Numbered from the stretch's first letter, positions 37,704 to 47,834 are shown. The stretch is DNA of 64,000 nt from Deltaproteobacteria bacterium (GCA_016180855.1 JACPAL010000016.1:1-64000), one strand, 5' to 3'. Notes: generated by a model not told the origin, from the letters alone. A program made the numbers and translations.

Positions 37704-39083
37704 CTAACAAGCAGCAATTTCTCGATAAAGATAGGCCGTCGACCGAATCCCCTTCTCGAAATCAGCAAGGCTCAAACTTTCATCCTCCCCATGGGCGTTG
37801 CAAGGAGGGTCCTCAAGCCCTAAAAGAAGTGAAGGAAGGTTTCCAAACACCTCCTGAAAGTAATGGACAAACGGGATACTCCCACCGCAACCGATCAGAA
37901 CAGGCTCTCGCCCAAAACCTTTTGAGAGCGCCCGTCGCGCGGCATCAAAGTAGGGGCCTTGGGGAACTGTCTTCCAGTAAGGAGCAACCTGAACCGGCCG
38001 AACATGAAGTTCCGCACCAAAAGGGAGATTTCTTTGAAGATGCTCCCCGAGCAGCAACTGAATCTTTACGGGGTTCTGGTTCGGAACGGTGCGACAGGAG
38101 ATGATCGCCTCAGCAGAAGGCACAATCTGATTGGGTGCCCCTTCAAGCCTGGAACCCTCAACGGCAAGGACCGACAAGGTCGGCCGGCTCCAAAGACTCT
38201 CATAAGGGCTCCGCGTTGCATCTCCAATCAGGCGAAGACCTTTAACCGCCCCACCCTCTTGGAGAAAATTCTTTTTATTCCATGGGAGGCTTGCCAACTG
38301 TTGCCTTTCCCAATTCGACAACTCTTGAACGTCATTGTAAAAACCTTTTACGAGCACCTTCCCCTGATCATCCATCAGAGAGGCAAGTAGTTTAGAGAGG
38401 ACCATCGGGGCATCCGGCAATAGTCCCCCCCACATCCCGCTATGAACGGGTCCCCGAAGTGTCCGAACTCTGACATGAACAGAGGCCAAACCGCGTAACG
38501 AGTAGGTCAACGACGGAAGTCCCGTCTCCAGATTGGAACAGTCAGTCAGGCAAAGGAGATCTGATCTCAATCTTTTTTGATATCTCTTCAAAAAACGAAC
38601 AAGCGTCCGGGAGCCAGACTCCTCATCCCCCTCAACAACAAACTTTATATTGACCGGAAGTTGTCCCACGGTCTTCAGATAGGCTGAAATCGCCGCCAGA
38701 TGGATGACAATTCCCGATTTGTCATCGACCGTTCCACGACCATAAAGCCGCCCCTTGCGAACAACCGGTTTAAAAGGGTCAGAGCTCCACCTCAATTCAT
38801 CTCCGACCGGCTGGACATCATGGTGGGCATAAAGAAAAAGCGTTGGCTTCCCAACGCCCGCCTTTAACCATTCCCCGTAAACGTAAGGTGGTCCTCCTTT
38901 AAACGGAATCACCTCCACCCTCTCAAGACCGGCCTCTTTCATGAAACGGGCCGTTAACCGCACCGATCGATCAATCTCTCCCCAGTTTGATTCAAAACGG
39001 CTGATGCTGGGAATTTTACAGAGGTCAATCAGTTGGGCACAAAATCGTTTTTGATTTTTCTCAATATAAGAAAGGACGTCCAT
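37704..39083 (-). CDS. M20 family metallopeptidase (dipeptidase-like)
   Basis: About 459 residues. Zinc-site residues: YAHHDVQPV (His), GTVDDKSG (bridging Asp), EGDEESGS (Glu pair) and HGEDESL near the C-terminus. The lid domain includes GPVHSGMWGG. It fits the M20 ArgE/DapE/ACY1/CPG2 group, dipeptidase branch. The ATG at 39083 is preferred; an extension to 39218 lies inside the reductase gene. Probably cytosolic. Confidence 0.9.
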   Translation of the reverse strand: MDVLSYIEKNQKRFCAQLIDLCKIPSISRFESNWGEIDRSVRLTARFMKEAGLERVEVIPFKGGPPYVYGEWLKAGVGKPTLFLYAHHDVQPVGDELRWSSDPFKPVVRKGRLYGRGTVDDKSGIVIHLAAISAYLKTVGQLPVNIKFVVEGDEESGSRTLVRFLKRYQKRLRSDLLCLTDCSNLETGLPSLTYSLRGLASVHVRVRTLRGPVHSGMWGGLLPDAPMVLSKLLASLMDDQGKVLVKGFYNDVQELSNWERQQLASLPWNKKNFLQEGGAVKGLRLIGDATRSPYESLWSRPTLSVLAVEGSRLEGAPNQIVPSAEAIISCRTVPNQNPVKIQLLLGEHLQRNLPFGAELHVRPVQVAPYWKTVPQGPYFDAARRALSKGFGREPVLIGCGGSIPFVHYFQEVFGNLPSLLLGLEDPPCNAHGEDESLSLADFEKGIRSTAYLYREIAAC

Positions 39084-39097
39084 CGAGCCACCCACTC

Positions 39098-41311
39098 TTA
39101 AACAGCCAGATGATCCGGTTTCACTGCCGCTGTAACCCCTTTGCGTGGCGAACTTCCTGCCACCTCGGGCTCCTTTTCCTGGCAGACCTTTAAAAAAGAG
39201 GCTGCCTTGGAGATCCATTCCTTGGCGATCGCCTCATCGACCGTCTTCTTTCGCAGCCCCTGTATCGATCGATGAAAATTGTTCCACTCCGGAAACATCC
39301 CACGCGCCACAAACTGATTCTCAAATTCGTGAGTTGTCTCGATGTCATTAAAAGTGGCAACGAGCCAATGATAAAGTAACCCGTTGGCTGACTTCACAAT
39401 CGACTCATACGCCTTGTTGGAAGCACCAATAAAGTCACTGTGACTCAAGAGGGCCCTTGCTGTCTCCAGTGGTTTTCCCCCATCGCTCACCTGGGGTGTA
39501 ACGTCCTCCCTCATCTGGCCGGCACATTCTCCAATAACCCCCTTTTGCAAAGCGAACTCCTGCTGACTTTCCCAATCGACGTAGAAGTCAGATCGATCCT
39601 TGTAGAGAGGAATTTTGAGAAAGTCCCCCAGAAGCTTCACCACCGCCTCCTTGCCGAGCCGCCCATAAAAATCATTGAATCCTTCCGCTGACCCCCTCTT
39701 TTCAGAAAAATGACGAACGAGTCGTATGACGGCGTCTGGAATATTCCTGGATGGGATCTGACAGATAGGGGTCGCCATCTCCGTATCACACCCATAATTT
39801 CCGCCCAACACCAATTGGAAGGCAGGTGCCGTATGACCATTGACTGAAATGGCTCCACCATAGAATCCGATATTTGCAATATGGTGCTGCCCGCAGGAGT
39901 TGGGGCAACCGCTGATCTTGATTCTTAAAGATCGGGCCGCCTCGGCAATTTTTCCGTCTTCCTTGTACAACCTTTCCTCAAGAACCCTTGCGAGCCCCAT
40001 GGAAGAGGTAATGCCGAGCCGGCAGGAATCGGTGCCGGGACAGGAGGTCACATCATAGATTGTCTGGGCATCGGGATCTGCCATACCGATATTCTTGAGT
40101 TCCTGATAGATTGCGGGCAGATCCTGATTTCTCGCCCAGCGAATCAGAAGATTTTGGTGGACCATCGTTCGTAGCTTTCCACCAACATACTTTCGGAGAA
40201 GTGTGGCCAGTTGCCGCATCTCTTTTGGCTTCATGTCACCCGTGCGGAGTTTCACCTCTACCATTGAGTAACCCGATTGTTTCTGGGGAGTAACATTTGT
40301 TTTTTTCCAAACAAGGAAGTCAGCCCCCCCCTCTTGCCGCTGTGGACCGGCCTTGGGAAGTTGGAGGGAGGGGGGAGTCCGTGGCGGTCTCTCCTCCCAT
40401 TCTTGAATATGTTTTAGATAATCGTTCGATTCTTGTGGGAGCTGAACTGTTTTAATTTCGTTCTGTACCATCTCACGAAATTTTTCAAAACCCCACTTCT
40501 CAATCAAAAATTTCATGCGGGCCTTCATCCGGACCTTTCTCTCTCCATAACGGTCAAAGACCCGAAGGACCGCCTCAGAAAACCGGAGCAGATCTTCAAC
40601 GGGCAAAAAATCAAAAAATTTTGATGCAACAACCGGATACGAACCGAGTCCGCCTCCCACATAAACCTCAAACCCACGCCTCAAAACCGTTCCCTCTTTG
40701 CGAACCCTCGCAATCAATCCAATCTCATGAATCTTGGGAATTGCGGTAAAACGCCCTCCCCCGTCAAATGCTACCTTGAACTTGCGCGGAAGATTCTGGC
40801 AGATCGGGTTTCTGAGGAGATGATAAGTAAAGGCATGGGCGTATGGAGTGACATCAAACGCCTCCTCCGGATCGACACCGGCCGATGGCGACGCTGTCAC
40901 ATTTCGGACCGTATTACCGCATGCCTCGCGAGTTGTCAGCCCGACACGCGCCAACTGACGCATCATCTCCGGCGTGTTCGGCAACTTAACGAAATGGATC
41001 TGGATATCCTGCCGGGTTGTTACATGGGCATTGTTTCCGGCAATCGTCTCAGCCAAGTTGGCGACACACTCAATCTGCTCCGCATTGAGTCGCCCCAAGG
41101 GTATCTTGATCCGGATCATCTGGACGCCGGACTGTCGTTGCCCGTAGATACCATGCTGAAGACGAAACCGCTGAAACGACTCCTGACCGATCTCTCCCGA
41201 CAAAAACTTTTTTACGGCCTCTTCGTAATGGTCAATCTCCCGGGCAATTTCATCTGTAAAAGGGATTGGAGAGGAGAGTGATTTGAGTGTTTCCTGATCA
41301 AGAGAGGCCAT
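39098..41311 (-). CDS. Siroheme nitrite/sulfite reductase with C-terminal extension
   Basis: 737 residues. Two nitrite/sulfite reductase repeats: a ferrodoxin-like half (QRQSGVQMIRIKIPLG) and the catalytic part. The siroheme/4Fe-4S cysteines are in TSCPGTDSCRLG (two Cys) and SGCPNSCGQHH (two Cys). Siroheme should come from the precorrin-2 dehydrogenase gene at 61365. Residues beyond about 620 form a helical extension (ETARALLSHSDFIGASNKAYES...) not part of the reductase core. Whether it uses nitrite or sulfite is not decided by the motifs. Confidence 0.88.
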   Translation of the reverse strand: MASLDQETLKSLSSPIPFTDEIAREIDHYEEAVKKFLSGEIGQESFQRFRLQHGIYGQRQSGVQMIRIKIPLGRLNAEQIECVANLAETIAGNNAHVTTRQDIQIHFVKLPNTPEMMRQLARVGLTTREACGNTVRNVTASPSAGVDPEEAFDVTPYAHAFTYHLLRNPICQNLPRKFKVAFDGGGRFTAIPKIHEIGLIARVRKEGTVLRRGFEVYVGGGLGSYPVVASKFFDFLPVEDLLRFSEAVLRVFDRYGERKVRMKARMKFLIEKWGFEKFREMVQNEIKTVQLPQESNDYLKHIQEWEERPPRTPPSLQLPKAGPQRQEGGADFLVWKKTNVTPQKQSGYSMVEVKLRTGDMKPKEMRQLATLLRKYVGGKLRTMVHQNLLIRWARNQDLPAIYQELKNIGMADPDAQTIYDVTSCPGTDSCRLGITSSMGLARVLEERLYKEDGKIAEAARSLRIKISGCPNSCGQHHIANIGFYGGAISVNGHTAPAFQLVLGGNYGCDTEMATPICQIPSRNIPDAVIRLVRHFSEKRGSAEGFNDFYGRLGKEAVVKLLGDFLKIPLYKDRSDFYVDWESQQEFALQKGVIGECAGQMREDVTPQVSDGGKPLETARALLSHSDFIGASNKAYESIVKSANGLLYHWLVATFNDIETTHEFENQFVARGMFPEWNNFHRSIQGLRKKTVDEAIAKEWISKAASFLKVCQEKEPEVAGSSPRKGVTAAVKPDHLAV

Positions 41312-41363
41312 AACGTCAGGGGATAGTAGGTGATCATCGAGAGGGCGTCAAGCAAGAGGAGAG

Positions 41364-41437
41364 TCGGGCCGGCCGGATTTGAACCGGCGACCACCTGCAC
41401 CCCAAGCAGGTGCGCTACCAGGCTGCGCTACGGCCCG
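41364..41437 (-). tRNA. tRNA-Pro (anticodon GGG)
   Basis: Minus-strand cloverleaf: acceptor CGGGCCG paired with CGGCCCG, D arm GCGCAGCCTGGTAGCGC, anticodon loop TTGGGGT (GGG), T arm CCGG-type with TTCAAAT, discriminator A. CCA is not encoded. Pieces of this gene recur within the next 185 bases. Confidence 0.96.
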
Positions 41438-41630
41438 ATGACCAATCAATGCTCTCTTTTCATTTCCGCCACAGCGCCCCTGCTTGGGGTTCCCCCAAGC
41501 GCACTAGGCATTTTTTCTACCAATGCTCCAGATTGCTCTCGATCGCACCACCGTAACGATCCGCTGGATCGTTACTTTAATTCCCCACAGCAATCGACTA
41601 CCAGGCTGCGCTACGGCCCGAGTGAAAAAA
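41438..41630. other. Intergenic region holding tRNA-Pro fragments and hairpins
   Basis: No gene. The sequence ctaccaggctgcgctacg plus six more bases is identical at 41415-41438 (in tRNA-Pro) and 41598-41621, a 24-base direct copy. An inverted copy of tRNA bases 41399-41416 lies at 41473-41490 with one mismatch and contributes to a hairpin (gcttgggg/ccccaagc). A separate perfect 10-bp hairpin gtaacgatcc/ggatcgttac is at 41553-41575. This looks like recombined tRNA pieces. Confidence 0.75.
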
Positions 41631-41960
41631 TTATCCGTTGTTCTTGTTTAAGGCCGCCTTGAGCACCTGACTGGGCCGGAAGGTCAGGACGGTACGGGCT
41701 GAAATTTCAATCTCTTCGCCCGTCTGGGGATTACGACCGATCCGGGGTCGTTTCTTGCGAACAACAAAATTCCCAAAACCTGAAATTTTTATCTTCTCCC
41801 CCTTCTCAAGAGTTTCCTTCATCGAGCCGAGCACCATCTCGACAATCTCAGCTGACTCCTTCTTGGAGAAGCCTATTTTTGAGTAGATACTTTCGATTAT
41901 TTCCGCCTTGGTCAACGTCCCGGCCGGAAACACCTCATTCGTTTCATCGGATGTCTGCAT
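41631..41960 (-). CDS. ihfA: IHF alpha-type DNA-bending protein
   Basis: 109 residues of the HU/IHF family: LTKAEIIESIYSKIGFSKKESAEIVEMVL, KISGFGNF and the arm GRNPQTGEEI with RTVLTFRPSQVLKAAL. It lies directly after pheT, the usual place of ihfA, overlapping it by 17 bases. A 14-residue N-terminal extension precedes the family start. Partner of the IHF beta-type protein at 16583. Confidence 0.93.
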   Translation of the reverse strand: MQTSDETNEVFPAGTLTKAEIIESIYSKIGFSKKESAEIVEMVLGSMKETLEKGEKIKISGFGNFVVRKKRPRIGRNPQTGEEIEISARTVLTFRPSQVLKAALNKNNG

Positions 41961-43989
41961 GGAATTCCCTTCTGACGGATTCTAGGATCCGTCCCCAGGC
42001 CTCACTGATCTCCTCTTCGGTCAATGTTCGATCCGGACGACCGAGAAGGAGCGAAAAAGCAAGGCTCTTCTTCCCCTCTGAAATCTGATCTCCCTTATAA
42101 TAGTCAAAGACCCTCACTCGCTGTACCAAGCTCTCCTTCTGCTCCCTTAAAAATCCAAGGATTTTCTCTGCTGGAATCGCTTCATCAACCAAGAGAGAAA
42201 GATCCCTTTCAACAAGAGGAACCCTCGGATAAGGACTATAGTATGTTGTTTTTTGGGCAAAATCCAAGAATTTTCTCAAAAAAATTTCCCCCAGGACAGC
42301 CCCCTTGCTGAGAGCGAATCCCTCAATACGGGAGGGATGGAGCTCACCGATCCAGCCAATCTCCTCCCCGGCCAGAGAGAGTCTCGCTGATTTGCCGGGA
42401 AGCAGGAGGGGGTGAGAGGCCGCTTCAAAGTTGGCCTCTAGCCGCCGAAGCCCAAAGACCCCTTCAATAACCCCTTTGGCATCAAAGTAGTCAACCTCCT
42501 TACGTCGATCATTGAGGCGTCCCCCAAGCGAAGAACCACTCATGACAAACCCCAACGCAGGCGCCTCTCTCGTCTCTCTCCCCTCACGCCAGAAGACAGT
42601 TCGGAGCTCGTAGAGACGCATATCAAACATCCGGTTCAAGTGATGAAATGAGAGGGTCTTCAGAAGGGAGGGAATAAGGGTCGGCCTGAGCAGTGAATCA
42701 TGAGCCCCAAGCGGGTTGGCAAGGGGAACGGCGCGACCCAAGAGGGTTGGGTCATAATCAAGATCCCCGGGGGAGAGAAACGACATGTGGATCGACTCGT
42801 AGAAACCAAGCTCAACCATTCTCCTCTTGATCTCTTTAATCAGGGAGCGGTCGGCTGAGCGTTTTTTCATGACGATCACCTGGGGGTAGGTCAGCGGAAT
42901 TTTGTTGTACCCTCCAAGGCGGGCCACCTCCTCAACCAGATCTTCGGAGAATTGCAAATCTCCCCGGTAGGAAGGGATCTCCCAAGAGGATCCTTTTGGT
43001 TTAAGATGGAGCCGCTTGAGATACTTTTTTACATCGGGAGAAGACCACGTCCCTCCCAATTTTTCTTCTACAGAAGAGGGATCAAGGGAAATCAGCCTTC
43101 GCCGGATCTTGCGCGGATAACGATCGACCCAATCTCTTGAGGCCACTCCGCCGGCCAGTTCAAGGATCATCTCCGTTGCCCGATTCAAGGCATTAATCAC
43201 CCCTTCCGGATCGACCCCTCTCTCAAAACGGTAGGATGAGTCCGAGGAGAGACCAAGTCGGCGGGAACTTTGTCGGATCCAATGGGGATTAAAGAAGGCG
43301 CTTTCCAAAACAATATGCCGTGTTCTTTCGCTCACCTCGGAATTTTTTCCGCCCATGAGACCGGCCACGGCAATCCCTTCACGAAGATCCGCAATGAGAA
43401 GATCTTCCTCCTTCAATTCACGCCGTTTGCCGTCCAACGTTTCAAAGACTTCTCCTCTCCTGGCCTTTCGGATGATAATCTGGGCTTTTCCCTTCCCCTC
43501 GATTTTTTGCAGATCGAAGGCATGGAGAGGCTGTCCGCACTCCAGCATGACATAATTAGTCAGATCGACCACGTTATTCACACTGCGAAGGCCGACCTGT
43601 TCCAGGCGTTTCACAAGCCAGGAGGGACTTGGCCCGACGGTGAGATTCCGGATGACACGTGCCGTGTACCGTGGACACCCCTCAGGGTTTTTTAAATCGA
43701 CACTTAAGAAATCATTGACAGAAAACAGATCCCCCTTCTTCTTGGGAATCGATCGCCGACGCCTCTCACAAAGTGAAGAGCCCAAAAGAGCGCTTACCTC
43801 CCTGGCAATCCCAAGAAGAGACAAACAATCCCCCCGATTAGGCGTTACATTGATCTCCAGGACCGGATCCCCTTCCTTGTCCAAAATTTGTTCCACTTCC
43901 AATCCCGCATAGGTCAGTTTTTCCGCGAGCGCCTCTGCCTTGAGACGAATCGGCACAATCTCCTTTAGCCATGAAAGGGGAACCTTCAT
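41944..43989 (-). CDS. pheT: Phenylalanyl-tRNA synthetase beta chain lacking the tRNA-binding OB domain
   Basis: 681 residues, about 110 shorter than the usual bacterial PheT. The N-terminus (VPLSWLKEIVPIRLKAEALAEKLTYAGLEVEQI) runs straight into the B1 segment (LEINVTPNRGDCLSLLGIAREVSALL), so the EMAP-type OB-fold (tRNA_bind) that normally sits between them is missing. B3/B4 (VNNVVDLTNYVMLECGQPLHAFDL), B5, the catalytic-like core and the FDX-ACB anticodon domain (YPRVPLVERDLSLLVDE) are all present. The four-base overlap with pheS fits coupled expression. Confidence 0.94.
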   Translation of the reverse strand: MKVPLSWLKEIVPIRLKAEALAEKLTYAGLEVEQILDKEGDPVLEINVTPNRGDCLSLLGIAREVSALLGSSLCERRRRSIPKKKGDLFSVNDFLSVDLKNPEGCPRYTARVIRNLTVGPSPSWLVKRLEQVGLRSVNNVVDLTNYVMLECGQPLHAFDLQKIEGKGKAQIIIRKARRGEVFETLDGKRRELKEEDLLIADLREGIAVAGLMGGKNSEVSERTRHIVLESAFFNPHWIRQSSRRLGLSSDSSYRFERGVDPEGVINALNRATEMILELAGGVASRDWVDRYPRKIRRRLISLDPSSVEEKLGGTWSSPDVKKYLKRLHLKPKGSSWEIPSYRGDLQFSEDLVEEVARLGGYNKIPLTYPQVIVMKKRSADRSLIKEIKRRMVELGFYESIHMSFLSPGDLDYDPTLLGRAVPLANPLGAHDSLLRPTLIPSLLKTLSFHHLNRMFDMRLYELRTVFWREGRETREAPALGFVMSGSSLGGRLNDRRKEVDYFDAKGVIEGVFGLRRLEANFEAASHPLLLPGKSARLSLAGEEIGWIGELHPSRIEGFALSKGAVLGEIFLRKFLDFAQKTTYYSPYPRVPLVERDLSLLVDEAIPAEKILGFLREQKESLVQRVRVFDYYKGDQISEGKKSLAFSLLLGRPDRTLTEEEISEAWGRILESVRREFHADIR

Positions 43990-44984
43990 CCAAACTGCTC
44001 CAAGAAACGAAGGTCATTCTCAAAAAACATCCGGATATCCGGTATTCTGTATTTGAGCATCGCCAGCCGCTCGATCCCCATACCAAAAGCGAAGCCGGTC
44101 AGTTTTTTCGATGAATACCCCACATTGTTGAAAAGGTTCGGGTGAACCATGCCACAACCGATCACCTCCAACCAGTCCCCTTTTTTCCAGGCGATATCCA
44201 CTTCTGCTGATGGTTCTGTAAAAGGAAAATAACTTGGCCTGAATCGGATCTCGGTCCCTTCTCCGAAAAAGAGATCAAGAAATTTGACTACAACTCCCTT
44301 GAGATCGGAGAATCGAATCCCCTCATCCACCACGAGTCCTTCCACCTGATGAAACATCGGCGTATGGGTCATGTCGGAATCTCTTCGATAGACAACCCCC
44401 GGAGCGATCATTCGAATGGGTGGCTTTTGTTTTTTCATGACACGAATCTGGACAGGAGAGGTATGGGTTCTTAAAAGTAACTGCTCCCCCCGCCCCTCTG
44501 AGTTGACATAAAACGTATCTTGCATGTCCCGTGCCGGATGGTTCTTTGGAATATTCAGCGCCTCAAAATTGTAGTAATCAGACTCGATCTCCGGCCCTTC
44601 ATGGACCTCAAACCCCATCGTCTGAAAAATTGCTTCGACCTCTTCTAAAACCTGACTGATCGGGTGGAGCGCACCACGGTGCAAATCGGTTCCGGGCAGG
44701 GTGACATCAATCGTCTCCCGCCGGGCCTTTGCCTCCTGCCCTTCCCTCTTGAATCGCTCCAGAATGGAACGGCATTCCTCCTCGATTCTGACCTTGAGAC
44801 GATTCGCCTCCGCACCCACAACGGGACGGCTTTCCTCAGGCAATGAACGAAGGGAGTGAAGAACGTCTGAAAGCTCCCCCTTCTTTCCGAGAAACCGTGC
44901 CTTTAGTTGAAGGAGCTCCTGGAGTGACTTGACTTCAAGGATTTCCTGACCAAACTTTTCTTCGACTGTCTTGAGATCGATCAT
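43986..44984 (-). CDS. pheS: Phenylalanyl-tRNA synthetase alpha chain
   Basis: 332 residues. N-terminal coiled coil, then class II motifs: motif 2 around HTSPVQIRVMKKQKPPIRMIAPGVVYRRD and motif 3 GFAFGMGIERLAML near the end. FRPSYFPFTEPSAEVDI is the conserved phenylalanine-pocket segment. It forms the (alpha-beta)2 enzyme with pheT. Confidence 0.97.
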   Translation of the reverse strand: MIDLKTVEEKFGQEILEVKSLQELLQLKARFLGKKGELSDVLHSLRSLPEESRPVVGAEANRLKVRIEEECRSILERFKREGQEAKARRETIDVTLPGTDLHRGALHPISQVLEEVEAIFQTMGFEVHEGPEIESDYYNFEALNIPKNHPARDMQDTFYVNSEGRGEQLLLRTHTSPVQIRVMKKQKPPIRMIAPGVVYRRDSDMTHTPMFHQVEGLVVDEGIRFSDLKGVVVKFLDLFFGEGTEIRFRPSYFPFTEPSAEVDIAWKKGDWLEVIGCGMVHPNLFNNVGYSSKKLTGFAFGMGIERLAMLKYRIPDIRMFFENDLRFLEQFG

Positions 44985-45329
44985 TTAAGAAGATGCGTCA
45001 ACCACTGCCTTAAACGCCTTAGGATCATGAATCGCCAGCTCCGAGAGCATCTTTCTGTTGATCGCAATCCCCGCCTTGTTCAACTGACCGATCAGACGGG
45101 CATAGGAGAGACCATGCTCTTTGGCAGCCGCTCCCAATCGGACGACCCAGAGGCTCCTGAAATCTCTCTTTCGCATCCGTCGATGAATATAGGCATACCG
45201 TCCAGCCCTTTTCACCGCCTCGGTCGCCTGACGAACCAGACGTGACTTGGCTCCTCGAAATCCTTTCGCCCTTTTCAAAATCCGGTTGATGCGGCGCCGG
45301 GTTTTAAATCCGCCTTTTGCTCTAGCCAT
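44985..45329 (-). CDS. rplT: Ribosomal protein L20
   Basis: 114 residues, very basic. ARAKGGFKTRRRINRILKRAKGFRGAKSRLVRQATEAVKRAGRYAY and the C-terminal LIGQLNKAGIAINRKMLSELA are diagnostic. It overlaps rpmI by eight bases. In many bacteria L20 represses infC-rpmI-rplT translation; no such leader structure could be confirmed here. Confidence 0.97.
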   Translation of the reverse strand: MARAKGGFKTRRRINRILKRAKGFRGAKSRLVRQATEAVKRAGRYAYIHRRMRKRDFRSLWVVRLGAAAKEHGLSYARLIGQLNKAGIAINRKMLSELAIHDPKAFKAVVDASS

Positions 45330-45519
45330 ACGGTAGTAACCTCCTCAATGCCTTTTCTTGAGTCCAGTGGACCATGCCGGATTGGCGCAGTCTCCTTTTT
45401 CTCTTTCGTGTTTTTGATGTCATAATGTGACGATGAAACGGTTTCCCTCGCTTGAATCGGCCCGAGGCGGTGACTTTGAACCTCTTTCTCGCCGCTTTTT
45501 TTGTCCTCAGTTTTGGCAT
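45322..45519 (-). CDS. rpmI: Ribosomal protein L35
   Basis: 65 residues. MPKLRTKKAARKRFKVTASG start and the basic RGKPFHRHIMTSKTRKRKRRLRQ stretch. Follows infC with a 28-base gap and runs into rplT. Confidence 0.97.
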   Translation of the reverse strand: MPKLRTKKAARKRFKVTASGRFKRGKPFHRHIMTSKTRKRKRRLRQSGMVHWTQEKALRRLLPYG

Positions 45520-45547
45520 ACTAAAATTCCTTTCTTAATATATTCTA

Positions 45548-46078
45548 TTAGTGAGGCGAGAGAATCATAATCATCATCCTCCCCTCCATCTGCGGTGCCA
45601 TCTCAACCTTGCCGACCTCCTTGATCTCCTCCATCACACGGCTCATCAAGTTATGTCCCTGTCCGGTATAGGCCATCTCCCTTCCCCGAAAAACAATCGT
45701 CACCTTCGCCTTGTTTCCCTCCTCAAGAAACCTCTTGAGATGCCTGACTTTAAACTGAAAATCATGTTCATCGGTCGCCGGCCTCATTTTAACTTCCTTC
45801 AAGTGAATGATTACCTGCTTTTTCTTCGCATCGTGGGCCTTTTTTTTCTGCGTGTACTTGTACTTCCCATAATCAAGGATCTTGCAGACTGGCGGTTTTG
45901 CCGTCGGTGAGATCTCAACCAGATCCAGACCTGCCTCCTCGGCTCGCAAAAGCGCTTCCTGCGTTTTCATGATCCCCAGCGGCTCACCACCACTTCCAAT
46001 CAGTCTGACCTCAGGAACCCTGATTCGATAATTGACCCGCGGTTCCTTTTGTCGCGGATCTCTATTAAAGTACGCCAT
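45548..46078 (-). CDS. infC: Translation initiation factor IF-3
   Basis: 176 residues: N-domain [47 protein letters not shown], and C-domain [17 protein letters not shown]. The start is an ordinary ATG at 46078, not the AUU that makes IF-3 autoregulated in enterobacteria. It overlaps the thrS end by 14 bases. Confidence 0.97.
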   Translation of the reverse strand: MAYFNRDPRQKEPRVNYRIRVPEVRLIGSGGEPLGIMKTQEALLRAEEAGLDLVEISPTAKPPVCKILDYGKYKYTQKKKAHDAKKKQVIIHLKEVKMRPATDEHDFQFKVRHLKRFLEEGNKAKVTIVFRGREMAYTGQGHNLMSRVMEEIKEVGKVEMAPQMEGRMMIMILSPH

Positions 46079-47825
46079 TGACCTCCTTATTTTTCACGAT
46101 CTCTTCGAGATGCCTGATCGCCTGCTCCGTCGGGAGAGCACCCAAATCTCCCTCACGACGGCTTCGAACACTGACGGTCCCTGATTCTTTCTCCCGTTTT
46201 CCTATCACAAAGATATAAGGGATCTTCTGCAACTCAGCATTCCTGATCTTTCCACCCAATTTTTCGTTACGATAATCCTCTTCAATACGAAACCGCTGGC
46301 CTCTTAACTTTTCAGCCACTTCTCGGGCATACGGAATCTGATCCTCAGCGACCGCCAGAACCGCCACCTGCACCGGAGCGAGCCAAGCAGGAAATGCCCC
46401 TGCATAATGTTCAATCAAGACCCCAAGAAACCTCTCCAGAGAGCCCAAGAGCGTCCGATGGATCATGATCGGCTGCTGACGGCTCCCATCCTCGGCCACA
46501 TATTCCAGATCAAACCTCTTGGGGAGATTAAAATCAATCTGGATCGTCGAGCATTGCCAGGCCCTATCCAGCACATCCTTGATCTTGATGTCAATCTTTG
46601 GACCGTAAAAAACCCCCTCTCCGGGGTCAATTTGATAGGCCGTTCCACGTCTCTCCAGGGTCTTTTTCAGCCCGGTTGTTGCCCTTTCCCAGTCTTCATC
46701 GGTTCCAACCGATTTTTCCGGCCTTGTGGAGAGCATCACCTCGTACTGGTCGAATCCAAACGTCTTGAGCATTGAAAAAACAAAATCGAGGACCTTTCCA
46801 ACCTCCGTTTCGAGTTGGTCAGGACGGCAATAAAGATGGGCGTCATCCTGTGTAAAGCCACGAACCCGGAGGAGTCCATGCAGGACACCGGAGCGCTCAT
46901 ATCGATAAACGGTCCCCAATTCGGCCCAACGGAGAGGGAGTTCCCGATAACTCCGAAGACGACTCTTGTAGATGCTGTTATGGAAGGGGCAATTCATCGG
47001 TTTGAGTTGATACTCAATGCCCTCCATCTCCATCGCCGAGAACAGATAGTCCTTGTAAAAATCGAGATGCCCTGATTTTTTCCAAAGAGTCCTTCGAGCC
47101 ACATGCGGTGTAAAAAGGATCTCATACCCCGCCTTCTCATGCGCCTCGCGCCAAAAATCCTCAATCACACGTCGGATCCGTGCCCCTTTTGGATGCCAAA
47201 GAACAAGACCAGCCCCCTCTTCATCCATTGTACTGAAGAGATCGAGCTCCCTTCCCAGCTTGCGATGATCACGCGCCTCGGCCTCTTTAAGACGATGAAG
47301 ATACTGTTCCAGCTCCGCAGAAGAAAGAAAGGCGGTTCCGTAAATTCTCTGGAGCATCGGGTTCTTTTCATCCCCCCTCCAGTAGGCACCCGCAACGCTT
47401 AAAAGTTTGAACGCCTTGATCTCTCCTGTTGAACCAACGTGTGGTCCCTTGCAAAGATCAACCCAATCCCCATGCCGGTAGAGGGAGATCTCTTCACCCT
47501 CCGGAAGCCCCTCAATAATTTCCACTTTATATTTTTCCCCTTTGTTTCTGAAAAACTTCACCGCCTCTTCTCGACTCATCACGCTCCTCTTAAATGGAAG
47601 ATCCTGGCCAACCAATTCACCCATCCTCTTTTCAATCTTCTGAAGGTCATCGGGGGTAAAAGGCTTTGAGGCATCAAAATCATAAAAAAAGCCGTTGTCG
47701 ATAACCGGCCCGATCGTCACCTTTGTCCCAGGAAAAAGTTCCTGAACGGCAGAGGCCATCAGATGGGCCGCCGAATGGCGAATCCTCTCAATCGGATCAT
47801 TTTCATGTCCTGGTCTGCAAACCAT
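46065..47825 (-). CDS. thrS: Threonyl-tRNA synthetase lacking the TGS domain
   Basis: 586 residues, about 55 shorter than usual. It starts directly at the editing domain ([13 protein letters not shown], the HxxxH site) and has no ubiquitin-like TGS domain, because tRNA-Val lies only 10 bases upstream. The catalytic core is complete: MNCPFHN (zinc Cys), [36 protein letters not shown], and the anticodon domain. Editing and charging should be kept. Confidence 0.95.
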   Translation of the reverse strand: MVCRPGHENDPIERIRHSAAHLMASAVQELFPGTKVTIGPVIDNGFFYDFDASKPFTPDDLQKIEKRMGELVGQDLPFKRSVMSREEAVKFFRNKGEKYKVEIIEGLPEGEEISLYRHGDWVDLCKGPHVGSTGEIKAFKLLSVAGAYWRGDEKNPMLQRIYGTAFLSSAELEQYLHRLKEAEARDHRKLGRELDLFSTMDEEGAGLVLWHPKGARIRRVIEDFWREAHEKAGYEILFTPHVARRTLWKKSGHLDFYKDYLFSAMEMEGIEYQLKPMNCPFHNSIYKSRLRSYRELPLRWAELGTVYRYERSGVLHGLLRVRGFTQDDAHLYCRPDQLETEVGKVLDFVFSMLKTFGFDQYEVMLSTRPEKSVGTDEDWERATTGLKKTLERRGTAYQIDPGEGVFYGPKIDIKIKDVLDRAWQCSTIQIDFNLPKRFDLEYVAEDGSRQQPIMIHRTLLGSLERFLGVLIEHYAGAFPAWLAPVQVAVLAVAEDQIPYAREVAEKLRGQRFRIEEDYRNEKLGGKIRNAELQKIPYIFVIGKREKESGTVSVRSRREGDLGALPTEQAIRHLEEIVKNKEVNGVL

Positions 47826-47834
47826 AATTCACTG

